Positions 16,990 through 25,391 of a stretch of DNA of 64,000 bases are shown piece by piece. This DNA comes from Leisingera sp. ANG-M1 (GTDB taxonomy: Bacteria > Pseudomonadota > Alphaproteobacteria > Rhodobacterales > Rhodobacteraceae): the NCBI RefSeq assembly GCF_000813745.1, contig NZ_JWLC01000013.1, forward strand, positions 63,498 to 127,497, read 5' to 3'. Positions within the stretch are counted from its first letter, which is position 1. Each line of letters begins with the position of its first letter. The position numbers and the translations under genes were made by a program. The notes beneath the pieces were generated by a model, which saw only the letters and a list, made by a program, of their open reading frames with translations, ran no database searches and was not told the DNA's origin.

Positions 16990-17718
16990 ATGCTGCTGGC
17001 CGGGATTCAAACCGCTGTTTCGCTGATTTATCCAGCCCAATGCATAGGCTGCGGCGGGCTGGTCGACAGCGACTTTGGCCTCTGCGGCACCTGCTGGGCG
17101 GGTATGCACTTCATCACTGGTACAGTCTGCGAAGGCTGCGGCGTGCCTTTGCCTGGTGAAGCGGATGGTTTCCGGCTGGAATGCGACAGCTGCCTGCGCC
17201 ACCCGCGGCCATGGAGCCAGGGGCGCTCGGCGTTGCTTTACGAAGGGCAGGGGCGCAGGCTGGTTCTGGGTTTGAAACACGGCGACCGGACAGAGATTGC
17301 GCAGACAGCAGCGGGATGGCTGGAACGGTCGGCGCAGCCGCTTCTGCGGGATGATCCGCTGCTTTGCCCGGTGCCGCTGCATTGGACCCGGCTGCTCAAG
17401 CGCAAGTATAACCAGTCGGCTCTGCTGGCCGGTGCGCTGGCGAAACGCAGCGGGTTGGAGCATTGCCCCGACCTGTTGCTTAGGACACGCAAGACACCAG
17501 CGCTCGAGGGCAAGACGCGGGACCAGCGCTATCAGCTCTTGGGGACGGCGATCACGCCGCATCCGCGTCGGCTGGATCGGATCAAGGGTCGCGTTGTTCT
17601 GATCGTGGATGACGTGATGACCTCCGGCGCGACGCTCAGCGCCTGCACCGACGCTTGCCTGCAGGCGGGCGCGGCAGAGGTGCGGGTTGCGGTTTTGGCC
17701 CGGGTCACGCAAGCGTGA
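16990..17718 (+). CDS. ComF family phosphoribosyltransferase-like protein
   Basis: 242 residues. Four CxxC pairs (CIGC, CGTC, CEGC, CDSC) form the N-terminal zinc finger, and VLIVDDVMTSGAT is the PRPP-binding loop of type I phosphoribosyltransferases. ComF proteins are needed for DNA uptake in competent bacteria; in alphaproteobacteria the gene is common even without known competence. Followed by grxC after 82 bases. Confidence 0.88.
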   Translation: MLLAGIQTAVSLIYPAQCIGCGGLVDSDFGLCGTCWAGMHFITGTVCEGCGVPLPGEADGFRLECDSCLRHPRPWSQGRSALLYEGQGRRLVLGLKHGDRTEIAQTAAGWLERSAQPLLRDDPLLCPVPLHWTRLLKRKYNQSALLAGALAKRSGLEHCPDLLLRTRKTPALEGKTRDQRYQLLGTAITPHPRRLDRIKGRVVLIVDDVMTSGATLSACTDACLQAGAAEVRVAVLARVTQA

Positions 17719-17800
17719 GGCAAAGGGCCGCCCTCTGGCAATTGTTGCAATGAGACCCCAATTCCTCCAAAACCTTGCAAACCAGATCATGGGGTCCTGA

Positions 17801-18058
17801 ATGAAAACCGTCGAAATCTACACCTCGCCTCTCTGCGGCTTTTGCCACGCGGCCAAGCGTCTGCTGAACCAGAAGGGTGTCAGCTTTTCCGAAGTCAATG
17901 TGCTGGCAGAACCGGGCCGCAAGGCCGAGATGATCGAGCGCGCCAACGGCGGCCGCACCGTGCCGCAGATCTTTATCGGCGATACCCATGTCGGCGGCTG
18001 CGACGATCTTTATGCGCTGGAGCAGGCGGGTAAGCTCGACCCGCTTCTGGCTGCCTGA
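17801..18058 (+). CDS. grxC: glutaredoxin 3
   Basis: An 85-residue thioredoxin fold with dithiol active site CGFC (residues 14-17 in SPLCGFCHAAK), and the GSH-binding TVPQIFIG and GGCDDL motifs. CGFC replaces the E. coli CPYC but is normal in this lineage. It reduces disulphides and glutathionylated proteins with glutathione. It begins an apparent operon with the nitrilase and MarR genes (gap 15 bases, then overlap). Confidence 0.93.
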   Translation: MKTVEIYTSPLCGFCHAAKRLLNQKGVSFSEVNVLAEPGRKAEMIERANGGRTVPQIFIGDTHVGGCDDLYALEQAGKLDPLLAA

Positions 18059-18073
18059 ACCTGGAGACCTGAT

Positions 18074-18904
18074 ATGCGCACAGCTTTGCTGCAGATGACA
18101 TCCACCGACATTCCGGCTGAAAACCTGGAGACGGTGAAAGCGATGATGGCAGAAGCTGTGCGCGGCGGGGCGGGTTTTGTGCTGACGCCGGAGGTCACCA
18201 ATTGCCTCTCCGGCAGCCGCACCCACCAGAACGGTGTGCTGTGCCACGAGGAAGACGATCCGACTCTGGCGGCCCTGCGCGATGAGGCTGCCAAGCATGG
18301 CATCTGGCTGCTGCTTGGTTCGCTGGGCATCAAGACGCACGACGATGACGGCCGCTTTGCCAACCGGCAGTTCCTGATTTCCCCGGAAGGGGACATCAAG
18401 GCGCGCTATGACAAGATCCACATGTTTGATGTGGAGGTCACGCCCGAGGAAACCTACCGCGAATCTGACGGCTACCGCCCGGGTACCCAGGCAGTTGTGG
18501 CGGAAACACCCTTTGCCAAAATCGGCATGACCATCTGCTACGATGTGCGCTTCCCGCATCTGCACCGGGCGCTGGCCAAGGGCGGCGCGCAGATCATCAC
18601 TGCGCCGGCGGCGTTCTCTTATGTGACCGGTGCCGCGCATTGGCATTCTCTGCTGCGCGCCCGCGCGATCGAGACCGGCTGCTTTGTGCTGGCCCCGGCC
18701 CAGACCGGCAAACACCCGGCCTCCCGCGGGCCCAGCCGCAAGACCTATGGCCATTCGCTGGCCGTGGCGCCCTGGGGCGAAGTGCTGGCCGATGCGGGCC
18801 AGGAACCGGGCGTGACTTTCGTTGATCTCGACCTGGAAAAAGTGGCAGAAGCACGCAAACGCGTGCCTTCCCTGACCCACGACCGGGAGTTTGACGGACC
18901 CTGA
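18074..18904 (+). CDS. nitrilase-superfamily (carbon-nitrogen hydrolase) protein, Nit1/NIT2-like
   Basis: 276 residues with the Glu-Lys-Cys triad of the superfamily: Glu in LTPEVTN, Lys in RYDKIHMFD and Cys in MTICYDVRFP. The overall pattern matches the Nit subgroup (deaminated-glutathione amidase or omega-amidase), which repairs metabolite side products; placement next to glutaredoxin fits a glutathione link, but the substrate is inferred. TGATG overlap with the MarR gene indicates coupling. Confidence 0.88.
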   Translation: MRTALLQMTSTDIPAENLETVKAMMAEAVRGGAGFVLTPEVTNCLSGSRTHQNGVLCHEEDDPTLAALRDEAAKHGIWLLLGSLGIKTHDDDGRFANRQFLISPEGDIKARYDKIHMFDVEVTPEETYRESDGYRPGTQAVVAETPFAKIGMTICYDVRFPHLHRALAKGGAQIITAPAAFSYVTGAAHWHSLLRARAIETGCFVLAPAQTGKHPASRGPSRKTYGHSLAVAPWGEVLADAGQEPGVTFVDLDLEKVAEARKRVPSLTHDREFDGP

Positions 18905-19344
18905 TGGACGAAACCAATTCCTTGGCGGTATCGCTGTTCAGCGAAATACTCATGGCTGACCAGTTGGCCCGGTCACGCCTCAGCAAAGTGCTGCCCAAGG
19001 GAATGGAGCTGTCGCATTTCTCGGTGTTGAACCATCTGGCCCGCGCCGGGCTGGAACGCTCGCCTGCACAGCTGGCCAAAGCGTTTCACGTGACCCGCGG
19101 CGCGATGACCAACACGCTGAACAAGCTGGAGGTGGCCGGCTATATCCATGTCCGCCCCGACTGGGACGATGCGCGGCGTAAGATGGTAGCGATCAGCCCG
19201 GCTGGCAAACAGGCCCGCGATGCAGCGCTGGCCGGGATCATTCCGGTTATTTCCGAAGTGGTGGGCGAGCTGGGCAGCGACCGCGTGCGCGCCACACTGC
19301 CAATCCTGCGTGAGCTGCGCGGCAAGCTGGAAGAAAGCAGCTAA
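18904..19344 (+). CDS. MarR family transcriptional regulator
   Basis: 146 residues with a winged helix-turn-helix: SPAQLAKAFHVTRGAMTNTLNKLEVAGYI is the recognition region, followed by the wing DWDDARRKMVAIS. No effector-binding residue can be named. It is the third gene of the grxC unit, with overlapping stop/start codons, so it may be autoregulatory. Confidence 0.88.
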   Translation: MDETNSLAVSLFSEILMADQLARSRLSKVLPKGMELSHFSVLNHLARAGLERSPAQLAKAFHVTRGAMTNTLNKLEVAGYIHVRPDWDDARRKMVAISPAGKQARDAALAGIIPVISEVVGELGSDRVRATLPILRELRGKLEESS

Positions 19345-19646
19345 ACCCTGATCTGGGGATCTAAGTAGCTGAAAAACAAGAAGGACGCCTGCAAGCAGGC
19401 GCCCCTCTTCCCCATCAGTCCCCATCAATCCGTGAGTGGCGGTTTCGAAAACCTTTGGGCGGACCCACCAGTAACGGTGGCAAGCATTCACTCAGTTACG
19501 GGGCTTGGCCCCACGACAGACCGGAAAATATTCCAAATCCGTTATCTAACGATACCAAGCAGCGCCGGAGTACTAAAGTGCGCATTGGGATTACTACCTA
19601 TCCTTAAGGATAGAAGATGCGCTTGCTGAGGGAACGAGCGCCGGCT
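19345..19646. other. 302-base non-coding stretch with several hairpins; possible small RNA
   Basis: No convincing reading frame. Inverted pairs include CGCCTGC/GCAGGCG (19386-19401), GGTTT/AAACC, CCACC/GGTGG, a longer pairing of GTGAGTG with CATTCAC, and GGGGC/GCCCC. Read on the minus strand the first hairpin is followed by TCCTTCTTGTTTTT, terminator-like, about 245 bases beyond the ubiG stop. It could be a long ubiG 3' end or an independent structured RNA on either strand. I could not assign it to a known RNA family. Confidence 0.3.
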
Positions 19647-20393
19647 TCAGCCGGGTTTCACGCTGGCGGTTACATAGTTCACCGATAGGTCGCGCTCTGA
19701 AATCGACCAGTTCCAGGTGATCGGATTGAACACAAACCCCTTGCGGTCGACCGGATTGAGGCCGGCGTTGCGGAGCAATTCGAACAATTCGTCCGGGGTG
19801 ATGAATTTGGACCACTCATGGGTGCCGCGGGGCAGCCAGCGCATGATCACCTCGGCACCGACGATTGCCACTGCAAAGCTCTTGGGGTTGCGGTTGATGG
19901 TCGAGCAGATCAGCAGCCCGCCGGGTTTAAGCAATTGCTGGCTGGCAGTGAGGAAGCCCAGCGGATCCGCCACATGCTCCACCACTTCCATGTTCAGAAC
20001 CACGTCGAACTGTTCGCCTGCCGCGGCAAGGGCCTCGGCGGTGGTGTGGCGGTAGTCGATCTCCAGACCGGACTGCTCGGCATGGATGCGCGCAACCGGC
20101 AGATTGCCCTCAGCGGCATCGGCACCGATCACGGTGGCGCCCAGACGCGCCATCGGCTCACTCAGCAGCCCGCCGCCGCAGCCGATATCCAGCAGGCGCA
20201 GGCCTTCGAACGGGCGCTGTGACGTCAGGTCGCGGCCGAACTCGCCGGCGATCTGGCTGGTGATGTAATCCAAGCGGCACGGGTTCAGCATATGCAGCGG
20301 CTTGAACTTGCCGTTCGGATCCCACCACTCCGCCGCCATCGCCTCGAATTTGGCGACTTCCGCAGGGTCGACTGTGGATTGATGCGCTTGCAT
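19647..20393 (-). CDS. ubiG: ubiquinone biosynthesis O-methyltransferase UbiG
   Basis: About 248 residues. The N-terminal [19 protein letters not shown] and LNPCRLDYI are UbiG hallmarks; SAM motif I is [14 protein letters not shown] and motif post-I is GADAAEGN. It carries out both O-methylations of the ubiquinone ring in the cytoplasm at the membrane. The start at 20393 follows GGAGACAGGA; an upstream in-frame ATG at 20432 would add 13 residues that overlap that site. Divergent from the iminopeptidase gene. Confidence 0.95.
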   Translation of the reverse strand: MQAHQSTVDPAEVAKFEAMAAEWWDPNGKFKPLHMLNPCRLDYITSQIAGEFGRDLTSQRPFEGLRLLDIGCGGGLLSEPMARLGATVIGADAAEGNLPVARIHAEQSGLEIDYRHTTAEALAAAGEQFDVVLNMEVVEHVADPLGFLTASQQLLKPGGLLICSTINRNPKSFAVAIVGAEVIMRWLPRGTHEWSKFITPDELFELLRNAGLNPVDRKGFVFNPITWNWSISERDLSVNYVTASVKPG

Positions 20394-20443
20394 TCCTGTC
20401 TCCGTGTGCTCTTTTGTAGTCTGACGTTTCACTAAGGTCAGTA

Positions 20444-21424
20444 ATGGATAGATACCCGGACCAAAAGCGCGCTGTGCATTATCTTTACCCGCCGGTCGAG
20501 CCGTTTGACCAGCGCATGATCGACGCAGGCCAGGGCCACCGCATATATGCCGAGCAAAGCGGCAATCCCAGTGGCATTCCAGTGATCGTGTGCCATGGCG
20601 GTCCCGGCGGCGGCAGCAGCCCGGCGATGCGGCGGTATTTCGATCCGGATGTTTACCGAATCATCCTGTTCGACCAGCGCGGCTGCGGCCGCTCGCGCCC
20701 CTATGCGTCCTGCGAGGACAATACCACCTGGCACCTGGTTGCCGACATGGAGCTGATTCGCCGCCAGTTCGGCATCGAGTCCTGGATCCTGTTCGGCGGC
20801 AGCTGGGGCGCGACCCTGGCACTGATCTATGCCCAGACCCACCCGGACCGGGTGCAGAACATCATCCTGCGCGGCGTCTTCCTGATGACCAAGGGCGAGC
20901 TGGACTGGTTCTATGGCGGCGGGGCCGGCAAGTTCTGGCCCGAAACCTGGGCTAAGTTCGTGTCTCTGGTGCCGGATTCCGAACGCGGCGACATGATCGG
21001 CGCTTACAACAAGCGGCTGTTTTCCGGGAACCTGGACGAGGAAGTGCGCTTTGGCCGGGCCTGGTCGGCCTGGGAGAATGCACTGGCCTCGGTGCATTCC
21101 AACGGCCAGAGCGGCGACAGCCCCGGTGATTACGCCCGCGCCTTTGCCCGGCTGGAAAACCACTATTTCATCAATCACGGCTTCCTGGACTATGACGGCC
21201 AGATCCTCGCCAATATGGGGCGGATCTCGCATATTCCGGGCGTGATCGTGCAGGGCCGTTATGACATGATCTGCCCGCCTTCCTCTGCCTGGAAATTGAA
21301 CGAGCTGTGGCCAAATGCGGAGTTGAAGATGGTGCGCAATGCCGGCCATGCTTTGTCGGAGCCGGGAATCAGCGCTGAGCTGGTCCGGGCGATGGACCGG
21401 ATTGCAGGGGAGCTTGTCCGATGA
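20444..21424 (+). CDS. pip: proline iminopeptidase (alpha/beta hydrolase, S33)
   Basis: 326 residues. It has the oxyanion segment [10 protein letters not shown], the nucleophile elbow [10 protein letters not shown], the catalytic Asp in GRYDMICPP and the His in NAGHAL, matching prolyl aminopeptidases that remove N-terminal proline from peptides in the cytosol. The N-terminal YPPVEPF is also typical. The stop overlaps the ATG of the next gene by four bases. Confidence 0.93.
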   Translation: MDRYPDQKRAVHYLYPPVEPFDQRMIDAGQGHRIYAEQSGNPSGIPVIVCHGGPGGGSSPAMRRYFDPDVYRIILFDQRGCGRSRPYASCEDNTTWHLVADMELIRRQFGIESWILFGGSWGATLALIYAQTHPDRVQNIILRGVFLMTKGELDWFYGGGAGKFWPETWAKFVSLVPDSERGDMIGAYNKRLFSGNLDEEVRFGRAWSAWENALASVHSNGQSGDSPGDYARAFARLENHYFINHGFLDYDGQILANMGRISHIPGVIVQGRYDMICPPSSAWKLNELWPNAELKMVRNAGHALSEPGISAELVRAMDRIAGELVR

Positions 21425-22266
21425 CGCGCATCGACCGCCGCGCGCTGTTTACCTCGGGTGCTGCAGCCGCCTTGCTGGCGGCGGCCGGCGGGTCGGTCAA
21501 TGCTGCGCCCAAGGCGGGCGGCGTGCTGCGTCTGGCGGTGCCGCGCGATGGCGGCATGCTGGAGCAGGCGGCCCGCGGCGCGGTCTATGACACGCTTACT
21601 GAAATTGCCCCTGACGGGCTGCTGCGCGGAGAGCTGGCCACGGCTTGGCACTCCACAGCGGATGCCAGGAGCTGGACCTTTGACTTGCGCGAGGGCGTGG
21701 CGTTCCACGATGGCGCACCGCTGACGGCTGAGGACGCCGCTGCTTCGCTCACATCCCAGGGCATTGCTGGAGCAGACGTGCAGGCCGTCACTGCGCTGGG
21801 CAGTCGGCAGTTGCTGGTCGAACTGGCGCAGCCCAATCCGCATCTTCCCTATCTGCTCGCCGGCGCTGATCAGATGATTGCCCCCGGCGGCGAGTTGCCG
21901 GTTCCGCTGGCCGAGGCCGTTGGCACCGGCTGCTACAAGGTGGAGCGCGGTCAGGAAGGCCGTCACTTCCGTGCCTCTAAAGTGGCTGATCACTACAAAT
22001 CCGGCACGGCCGGCTGGGCGGATACGGTCGAGATTATCGTGATCCCTGACGCTGCTGTCCGCGCCGAAGCGCTGCGCGATGGGTATGTCGACGTGGCCGC
22101 TTTGCCGGAACCGCGCGGCCTGCTGAAACGGGGCGAGTTCCTGTATTATCCCTCGTCCAGCGATATGGCGCTGGCGGCCCGGCACACCGTTGGCATCCCC
22201 CGCAAGGTGGGCCAGCGCGCACCGCTGGACGATGGCCGCATCGCCGAACGCTGGTGGCTGGCCTAG
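21421..22266 (+). CDS. short family-5 solute-binding-like protein (predicted Tat-exported)
   Basis: 281 residues. RRALFTSGAAAALLAAAGG is a twin-arginine-like signal, followed by the start of an oligopeptide/dipeptide-type binding protein (family 5): WTFDLREGVAFHDGAPLTAEDAA. Full members have about 500 residues; this one lacks most of domains II and III, and no permease or ATPase genes are near. It ends cleanly at TAG with a terminator, so it does not look like a fresh truncation. It could be a scavenging or signalling binding protein, or a decayed gene that is still expressed. Confidence 0.7.
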   Translation: MTRIDRRALFTSGAAAALLAAAGGSVNAAPKAGGVLRLAVPRDGGMLEQAARGAVYDTLTEIAPDGLLRGELATAWHSTADARSWTFDLREGVAFHDGAPLTAEDAAASLTSQGIAGADVQAVTALGSRQLLVELAQPNPHLPYLLAGADQMIAPGGELPVPLAEAVGTGCYKVERGQEGRHFRASKVADHYKSGTAGWADTVEIIVIPDAAVRAEALRDGYVDVAALPEPRGLLKRGEFLYYPSSSDMALAARHTVGIPRKVGQRAPLDDGRIAERWWLA

Positions 22267-22277
22267 GCACGCAGTTT

Positions 22278-22305
22278 GGGGGAGGCCTTTTGGCGGCCAT
22301 CCCCC
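22278..22305. terminator. bidirectional hairpin between convergent genes
   Basis: GGGGG-A-GGCC pairs with GGCC-AT-CCCCC around a short T-rich loop. It lies 11 bases after the stop of the short binding protein and just before the stop of the convergent YceI-cytochrome gene. No long T-run, so termination strength is uncertain. Confidence 0.55.
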
Positions 22306-22318
22306 CTGCTCGATACTC

Positions 22319-23257
22319 TCAGCTTTCCTGCCGGATGTAGGCGATCACATTCTGGATATCCTCATCCTTTTTCAGCCCGCGGAAGCCCATGCGGTTGCCG
22401 GGCACCACGCCCTTGGGATCGGCCAGGAAAGCAGCCAGCTGGTCTTCGCTCCAAGTCAGCTTGGCCTCTTGAAAGGCGCCTGAGTATTTGAACCCGTCCA
22501 CCGCGGCAGAGCCGGTGCCGATGATGCCGTGCAGGCTGGGGCCCGCGCCGTTCTTGCCTTCGTCAAAACTGTGGCAGGCCTGGCATTTGCGGAACACCTT
22601 CTTGCCCTTGGCCGGATCGCCGGCCAGTGCAACCTCGGCCTGTTCCTGGGTGGGCGCAGCCTGTGCCGTGTCGCCATCGCTTTCAAAGACAAAGCGGGCG
22701 GTCACCGGCACGGTACGGGTAATGCCAGAGAGCTTGGCCAGCTCCTGCAGAATGTCGACGCCTTTGGTGAGCCCCGCGTCCTCAACCCCCAGAAACAGCA
22801 GGTCGTTGGTCGAGACCATCACCTTGCGCTCCGACAGGCGGGCCACGAACATTTCTGTTTCCACTGCAATTTCGCGGCCCAGAAGGCTCAGTTTGCCTTC
22901 CACGTCCGCAACCATGGTGCCGCCGGCGGGCAGTGCCTCCAGCGCAGCCATGTCGACCTGTGCCGTCAGCGTCGCCTCAGCCGTACCTTTGAACACATGT
23001 TCGATCATCCGTTCGTTGCGGATGTCGATGAAGGTCTCCACCGACGGCAGCGAGATCGACACTTTCACCATGCCGTCCTTGCTCACCGTGCCGGACAGCT
23101 CCTCGAAACTGTTCACTTCGCCGACGCTGTCCTTCTTGATCGAACCATATGCAAGTTTGGAGCTGGCGCCGTCCAGCACCCAGCCGCCTGCCAGCGCTGC
23201 CTGGCCTGCAAAAACCAGCGCTGCAACAGAAACGCCACGAAACAGTGAGTTGAGCAT
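22319..23257 (-). CDS. YceI domain - class I cytochrome c fusion, periplasmic
   Basis: 312 residues: signal peptide (to about 23, ending AGQAALAG), a YceI-like lipocalin domain (about 24-190, GGWVLDGASSKLAYGSIK through TARFVFES), a short Ala/Gln linker, and a C-terminal class I cytochrome c with haem motif CQACH and an axial Met in NRMGFRG. YceI domains bind polyisoprenoids, in some cases quinone-like lipids, so the fusion suggests electron transfer linked to an isoprenoid ligand in the periplasm. It is divergent from an ECF sigma/anti-sigma pair. Confidence 0.9.
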   Translation of the reverse strand: MLNSLFRGVSVAALVFAGQAALAGGWVLDGASSKLAYGSIKKDSVGEVNSFEELSGTVSKDGMVKVSISLPSVETFIDIRNERMIEHVFKGTAEATLTAQVDMAALEALPAGGTMVADVEGKLSLLGREIAVETEMFVARLSERKVMVSTNDLLFLGVEDAGLTKGVDILQELAKLSGITRTVPVTARFVFESDGDTAQAAPTQEQAEVALAGDPAKGKKVFRKCQACHSFDEGKNGAGPSLHGIIGTGSAAVDGFKYSGAFQEAKLTWSEDQLAAFLADPKGVVPGNRMGFRGLKKDEDIQNVIAYIRQES

Positions 23258-23337
23258 CCTATATCCTTCCGATTATCAATGTTCTTGTGGCGCGGTTATT
23301 TGGCCGGCCCTGAGATCAAAACACGGCGGGAGCGCGG

Positions 23338-23865
23338 ATTATTCGCTGGTTCGGCAAAAAAACGGCTGAGGATGAGATCCGGGAGGGGATAAGCCCCCTT
23401 TACCCGCGGCTGTGGCGGTTCTGCCTGATGCAGACCGGGCGGCGGGATCGGGCCGACGACCTGGCGCAGATGACCTGTCTGCGCGCGCTGGAGAAACATG
23501 CGGGCTATCAGGCAGGCACGCATCTGGACCGCTGGCTGTTCCGAATGGCCCACCGGCTATGGCTGAATGAGCTGCGTGCAACCGCGGTGCGCACCGGCGG
23601 CGGGCTGGTGGCGCTGGAAGAAACCGAAATCCCGGATCAGCGCGCAAACACAGAAACGAATATTTTTGCCCGTGAGGTGTTTTCAAAGATAGGGGAACTG
23701 CCCGAAAGCCAGCGGGTCACGGTTCTGCTCGTCTACGTCGAAGGCTTTGCCTACAAGGAGGCGGCGGAAGTCCTGAATGTCCCCATCGGCACGGTGATGA
23801 GCAGGCTGGCAGCTGCCCGCAAGAAGATCGCGGCAGAGCTGTCGGAAACGGAGACGGGAACATGA
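23338..23865 (+). CDS. ECF-type RNA polymerase sigma factor (apparent non-canonical start)
   Basis: Region 2 (YPRLWRFCLM through RLWLNELR) and region 4 (LPESQRVTVLLVYVEGF, then IGTVMSRLAAARKKI) identify an ECF sigma factor. The first ATG in frame is at 23428, but that would cut off the first part of region 2. The frame is open from TGA at 23311, contains no ATG, GTG or TTG before 23428, and reads IIRWFGKKTAEDEIREG, typical sigma sequence. ATT codons at 23338 or 23341 preceded by GGGAG seven bases upstream are the best start. The stop overlaps the anti-sigma ATG (ATGA), so the two are coupled. An annotator using only standard starts would begin at 23428. Confidence 0.8.
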   Translation: MIRWFGKKTAEDEIREGISPLYPRLWRFCLMQTGRRDRADDLAQMTCLRALEKHAGYQAGTHLDRWLFRMAHRLWLNELRATAVRTGGGLVALEETEIPDQRANTETNIFAREVFSKIGELPESQRVTVLLVYVEGFAYKEAAEVLNVPIGTVMSRLAAARKKIAAELSETETGT

Positions 23866-24611
23866 ATGAAGCGCAAGCGGCATTCACAGACGAAGAACTG
23901 ACGGCCTATCTTGACGGTGAGGCCGATGCCGGTCTGCGTGACCGGGTTGAGCTGGCGCTCACCTCCGATGCGGCTTTGGCGCGGCGGCTGCAGGCGCTTG
24001 ACTTGCCGGTGGCGGCTTTGCGCGATGCGTTCTCGCCTGAAGCGCTGGGCGCACCGCAAATGCCCGAGACGCTGATTCCTGCTCCACGTGAAACCCGTGC
24101 GCCGCTGCGGCTGGTGGCCGGGCTGGCGCTGGCCTTTGGCCTGGGCGTGCTTTCCACCTACCTGCTGCAGCCGGGACCGCCGCCCGCCAAGGCGCCGGGC
24201 TGGAAGGCGGTCGTTGCCTCCTACCAATCGCTCTATATAACCGACACGGTGGCAAATGCGGTGCAGTCGCCGGATGCGACCGCCGAAGTGCTGGCTGGGT
24301 TCGGCAGCGGCCACGGCGTTGACCTGTCCCCGGCGCAAACCGTGGAAGGTCTGGAGTTCAAGCGCGCGCAGCTGCTGGGCTTCAAGGGCAAACCTCTGTT
24401 GCAAATGGCCTATCTCGGCCCGGACGGCGTTCCGGTGGCTTTCTGCATCACCCGCTCCTCCGGCGATGACAAGCCGATGCAAAGCGAGCTTCTGGCGGGC
24501 ATGGCCGCGGCTTCCTGGGTCAGCAACGGCGTTGGCTACCTGGTGATCGGCGGCCAGGATCAGGGCTTTGTCGATGCCATTGCGGAGGACATCCGCGGCA
24601 AGCTGGGCTGA
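23862..24611 (+). CDS. anti-sigma factor, single-pass membrane protein
   Basis: 249 residues. The N-terminal cytoplasmic part, FTDEELTAYLDGEAD, is the short helical segment found in transmembrane anti-sigma factors of the RsiW/RskA type; a membrane helix follows at about residues 85-107 (LRLVAGLALAFGLGVLSTYLL), then a periplasmic domain of about 140 residues. There is no HxxxCxxC zinc motif, so redox sensing through cysteines is unlikely. Four-base overlap with the sigma gene. Confidence 0.85.
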   Translation: MNEAQAAFTDEELTAYLDGEADAGLRDRVELALTSDAALARRLQALDLPVAALRDAFSPEALGAPQMPETLIPAPRETRAPLRLVAGLALAFGLGVLSTYLLQPGPPPAKAPGWKAVVASYQSLYITDTVANAVQSPDATAEVLAGFGSGHGVDLSPAQTVEGLEFKRAQLLGFKGKPLLQMAYLGPDGVPVAFCITRSSGDDKPMQSELLAGMAAASWVSNGVGYLVIGGQDQGFVDAIAEDIRGKLG

Positions 24612-24651
24612 CTGTCAGCTGTGCCTTATCTGCCCGCATCTCACGACCCCC

Positions 24652-24680
24652 TTGCAGATTCGCCCAAACCCGCCTATATG
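24652..24680 (+). promoter_or_regulatory. promoter of the rimP-nusA-infB operon (sigma-70 type)
   Basis: TTGCAG, a 17-base spacer and TATATG, close to the housekeeping consensus, about 120 bases before the rimP ATG and after the anti-sigma stop. The dnaK promoter in this window uses the same TTGCAG with a 17-base spacer. Confidence 0.6.
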
Positions 24681-24736
24681 CCTTTGACAACAGCGGCGCG
24701 TTGAACCTCTGGCTCAAGGCTCCACCGGGAATTTCG

Positions 24737-24759
24737 ACGGGCCGCGCGCCCGTTTTTTT
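24737..24759 (+). terminator. rimP: leader terminator/attenuator upstream of rimP
   Basis: Stem ACGGGC / GCCCGT with a 5-base loop and a run of seven T, placed between the promoter and the rimP ATG at 24801. Transcription from the upstream promoter must pass it, so it may attenuate the operon. The nusA product itself modulates pausing and termination, which makes feedback control plausible (inference). Confidence 0.65.
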
Positions 24760-24800
24760 GTGTTTGCAGGCCCGGCCTGCGCGCTCCAAGTGGAGGTCTG

Positions 24801-25391
24801 ATGACCAACGACCTGATTGCCAAAGCTGCCATCGACCGGCGCCTGGCCGAGATCGTCTCTCCGGTGATCGAGGATCTGGGCTATGAGCTGGTGCGGATCC
24901 GGCTGATGTCCGGCAAGGCGACAACGCTGCAGATCATGGCCGACAAGCCCGAAGGCGGCATCGAGGTGGATGACTGCGCTGCGATCTCGAACGCGGTCAG
25001 CGCGACCCTGGATGTCGAGGACCCGATCATCGACGCCTATGCGCTGGAAGTGTCGAGCCCGGGCATTGACCGCCCGCTGACCCGGCTGAAAGACTTTGAC
25101 ATGTTCGAAGGCTACGAGGCCAAGCTCGAAACCGAAGAGCTGGTTGGCGGCCGCCGCCGCTTCAAGGGCGAGCTGGCAGGCACTGAGGACGACGAGGTTC
25201 TGATCAACATCGAGGATCAGGGCCAGCCTGTGACCATCGGTCTGAAATTCGACTGGCTGAGCGATGCCAAGCTGGTTCTGACCGATGAGCTGATCAAGGA
25301 AATGCTGCGCCAGCGCAAAGAGGCCGGCACGCTGAACGAAGACGCATTCGACGAAATCGAGACCGAAGAGTCTGACGAGGAGAACAAGTAA
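24801..25391 (+). CDS. rimP: ribosome maturation factor RimP
   Basis: 196 residues. The N-terminal [19 protein letters not shown], the SSPGIDRPL block and the C-terminal SH3-like region are RimP signatures; it assists assembly of the 30S subunit. The acidic tail ([11 protein letters not shown]) is longer than in E. coli. GGAGGT before ATG is a strong ribosome-binding site. The stop shares a base with the nusA start (TAATG). First gene of the rimP-nusA-ylxR-infB operon. Confidence 0.95.
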   Translation: MTNDLIAKAAIDRRLAEIVSPVIEDLGYELVRIRLMSGKATTLQIMADKPEGGIEVDDCAAISNAVSATLDVEDPIIDAYALEVSSPGIDRPLTRLKDFDMFEGYEAKLETEELVGGRRRFKGELAGTEDDEVLINIEDQGQPVTIGLKFDWLSDAKLVLTDELIKEMLRQRKEAGTLNEDAFDEIETEESDEENK

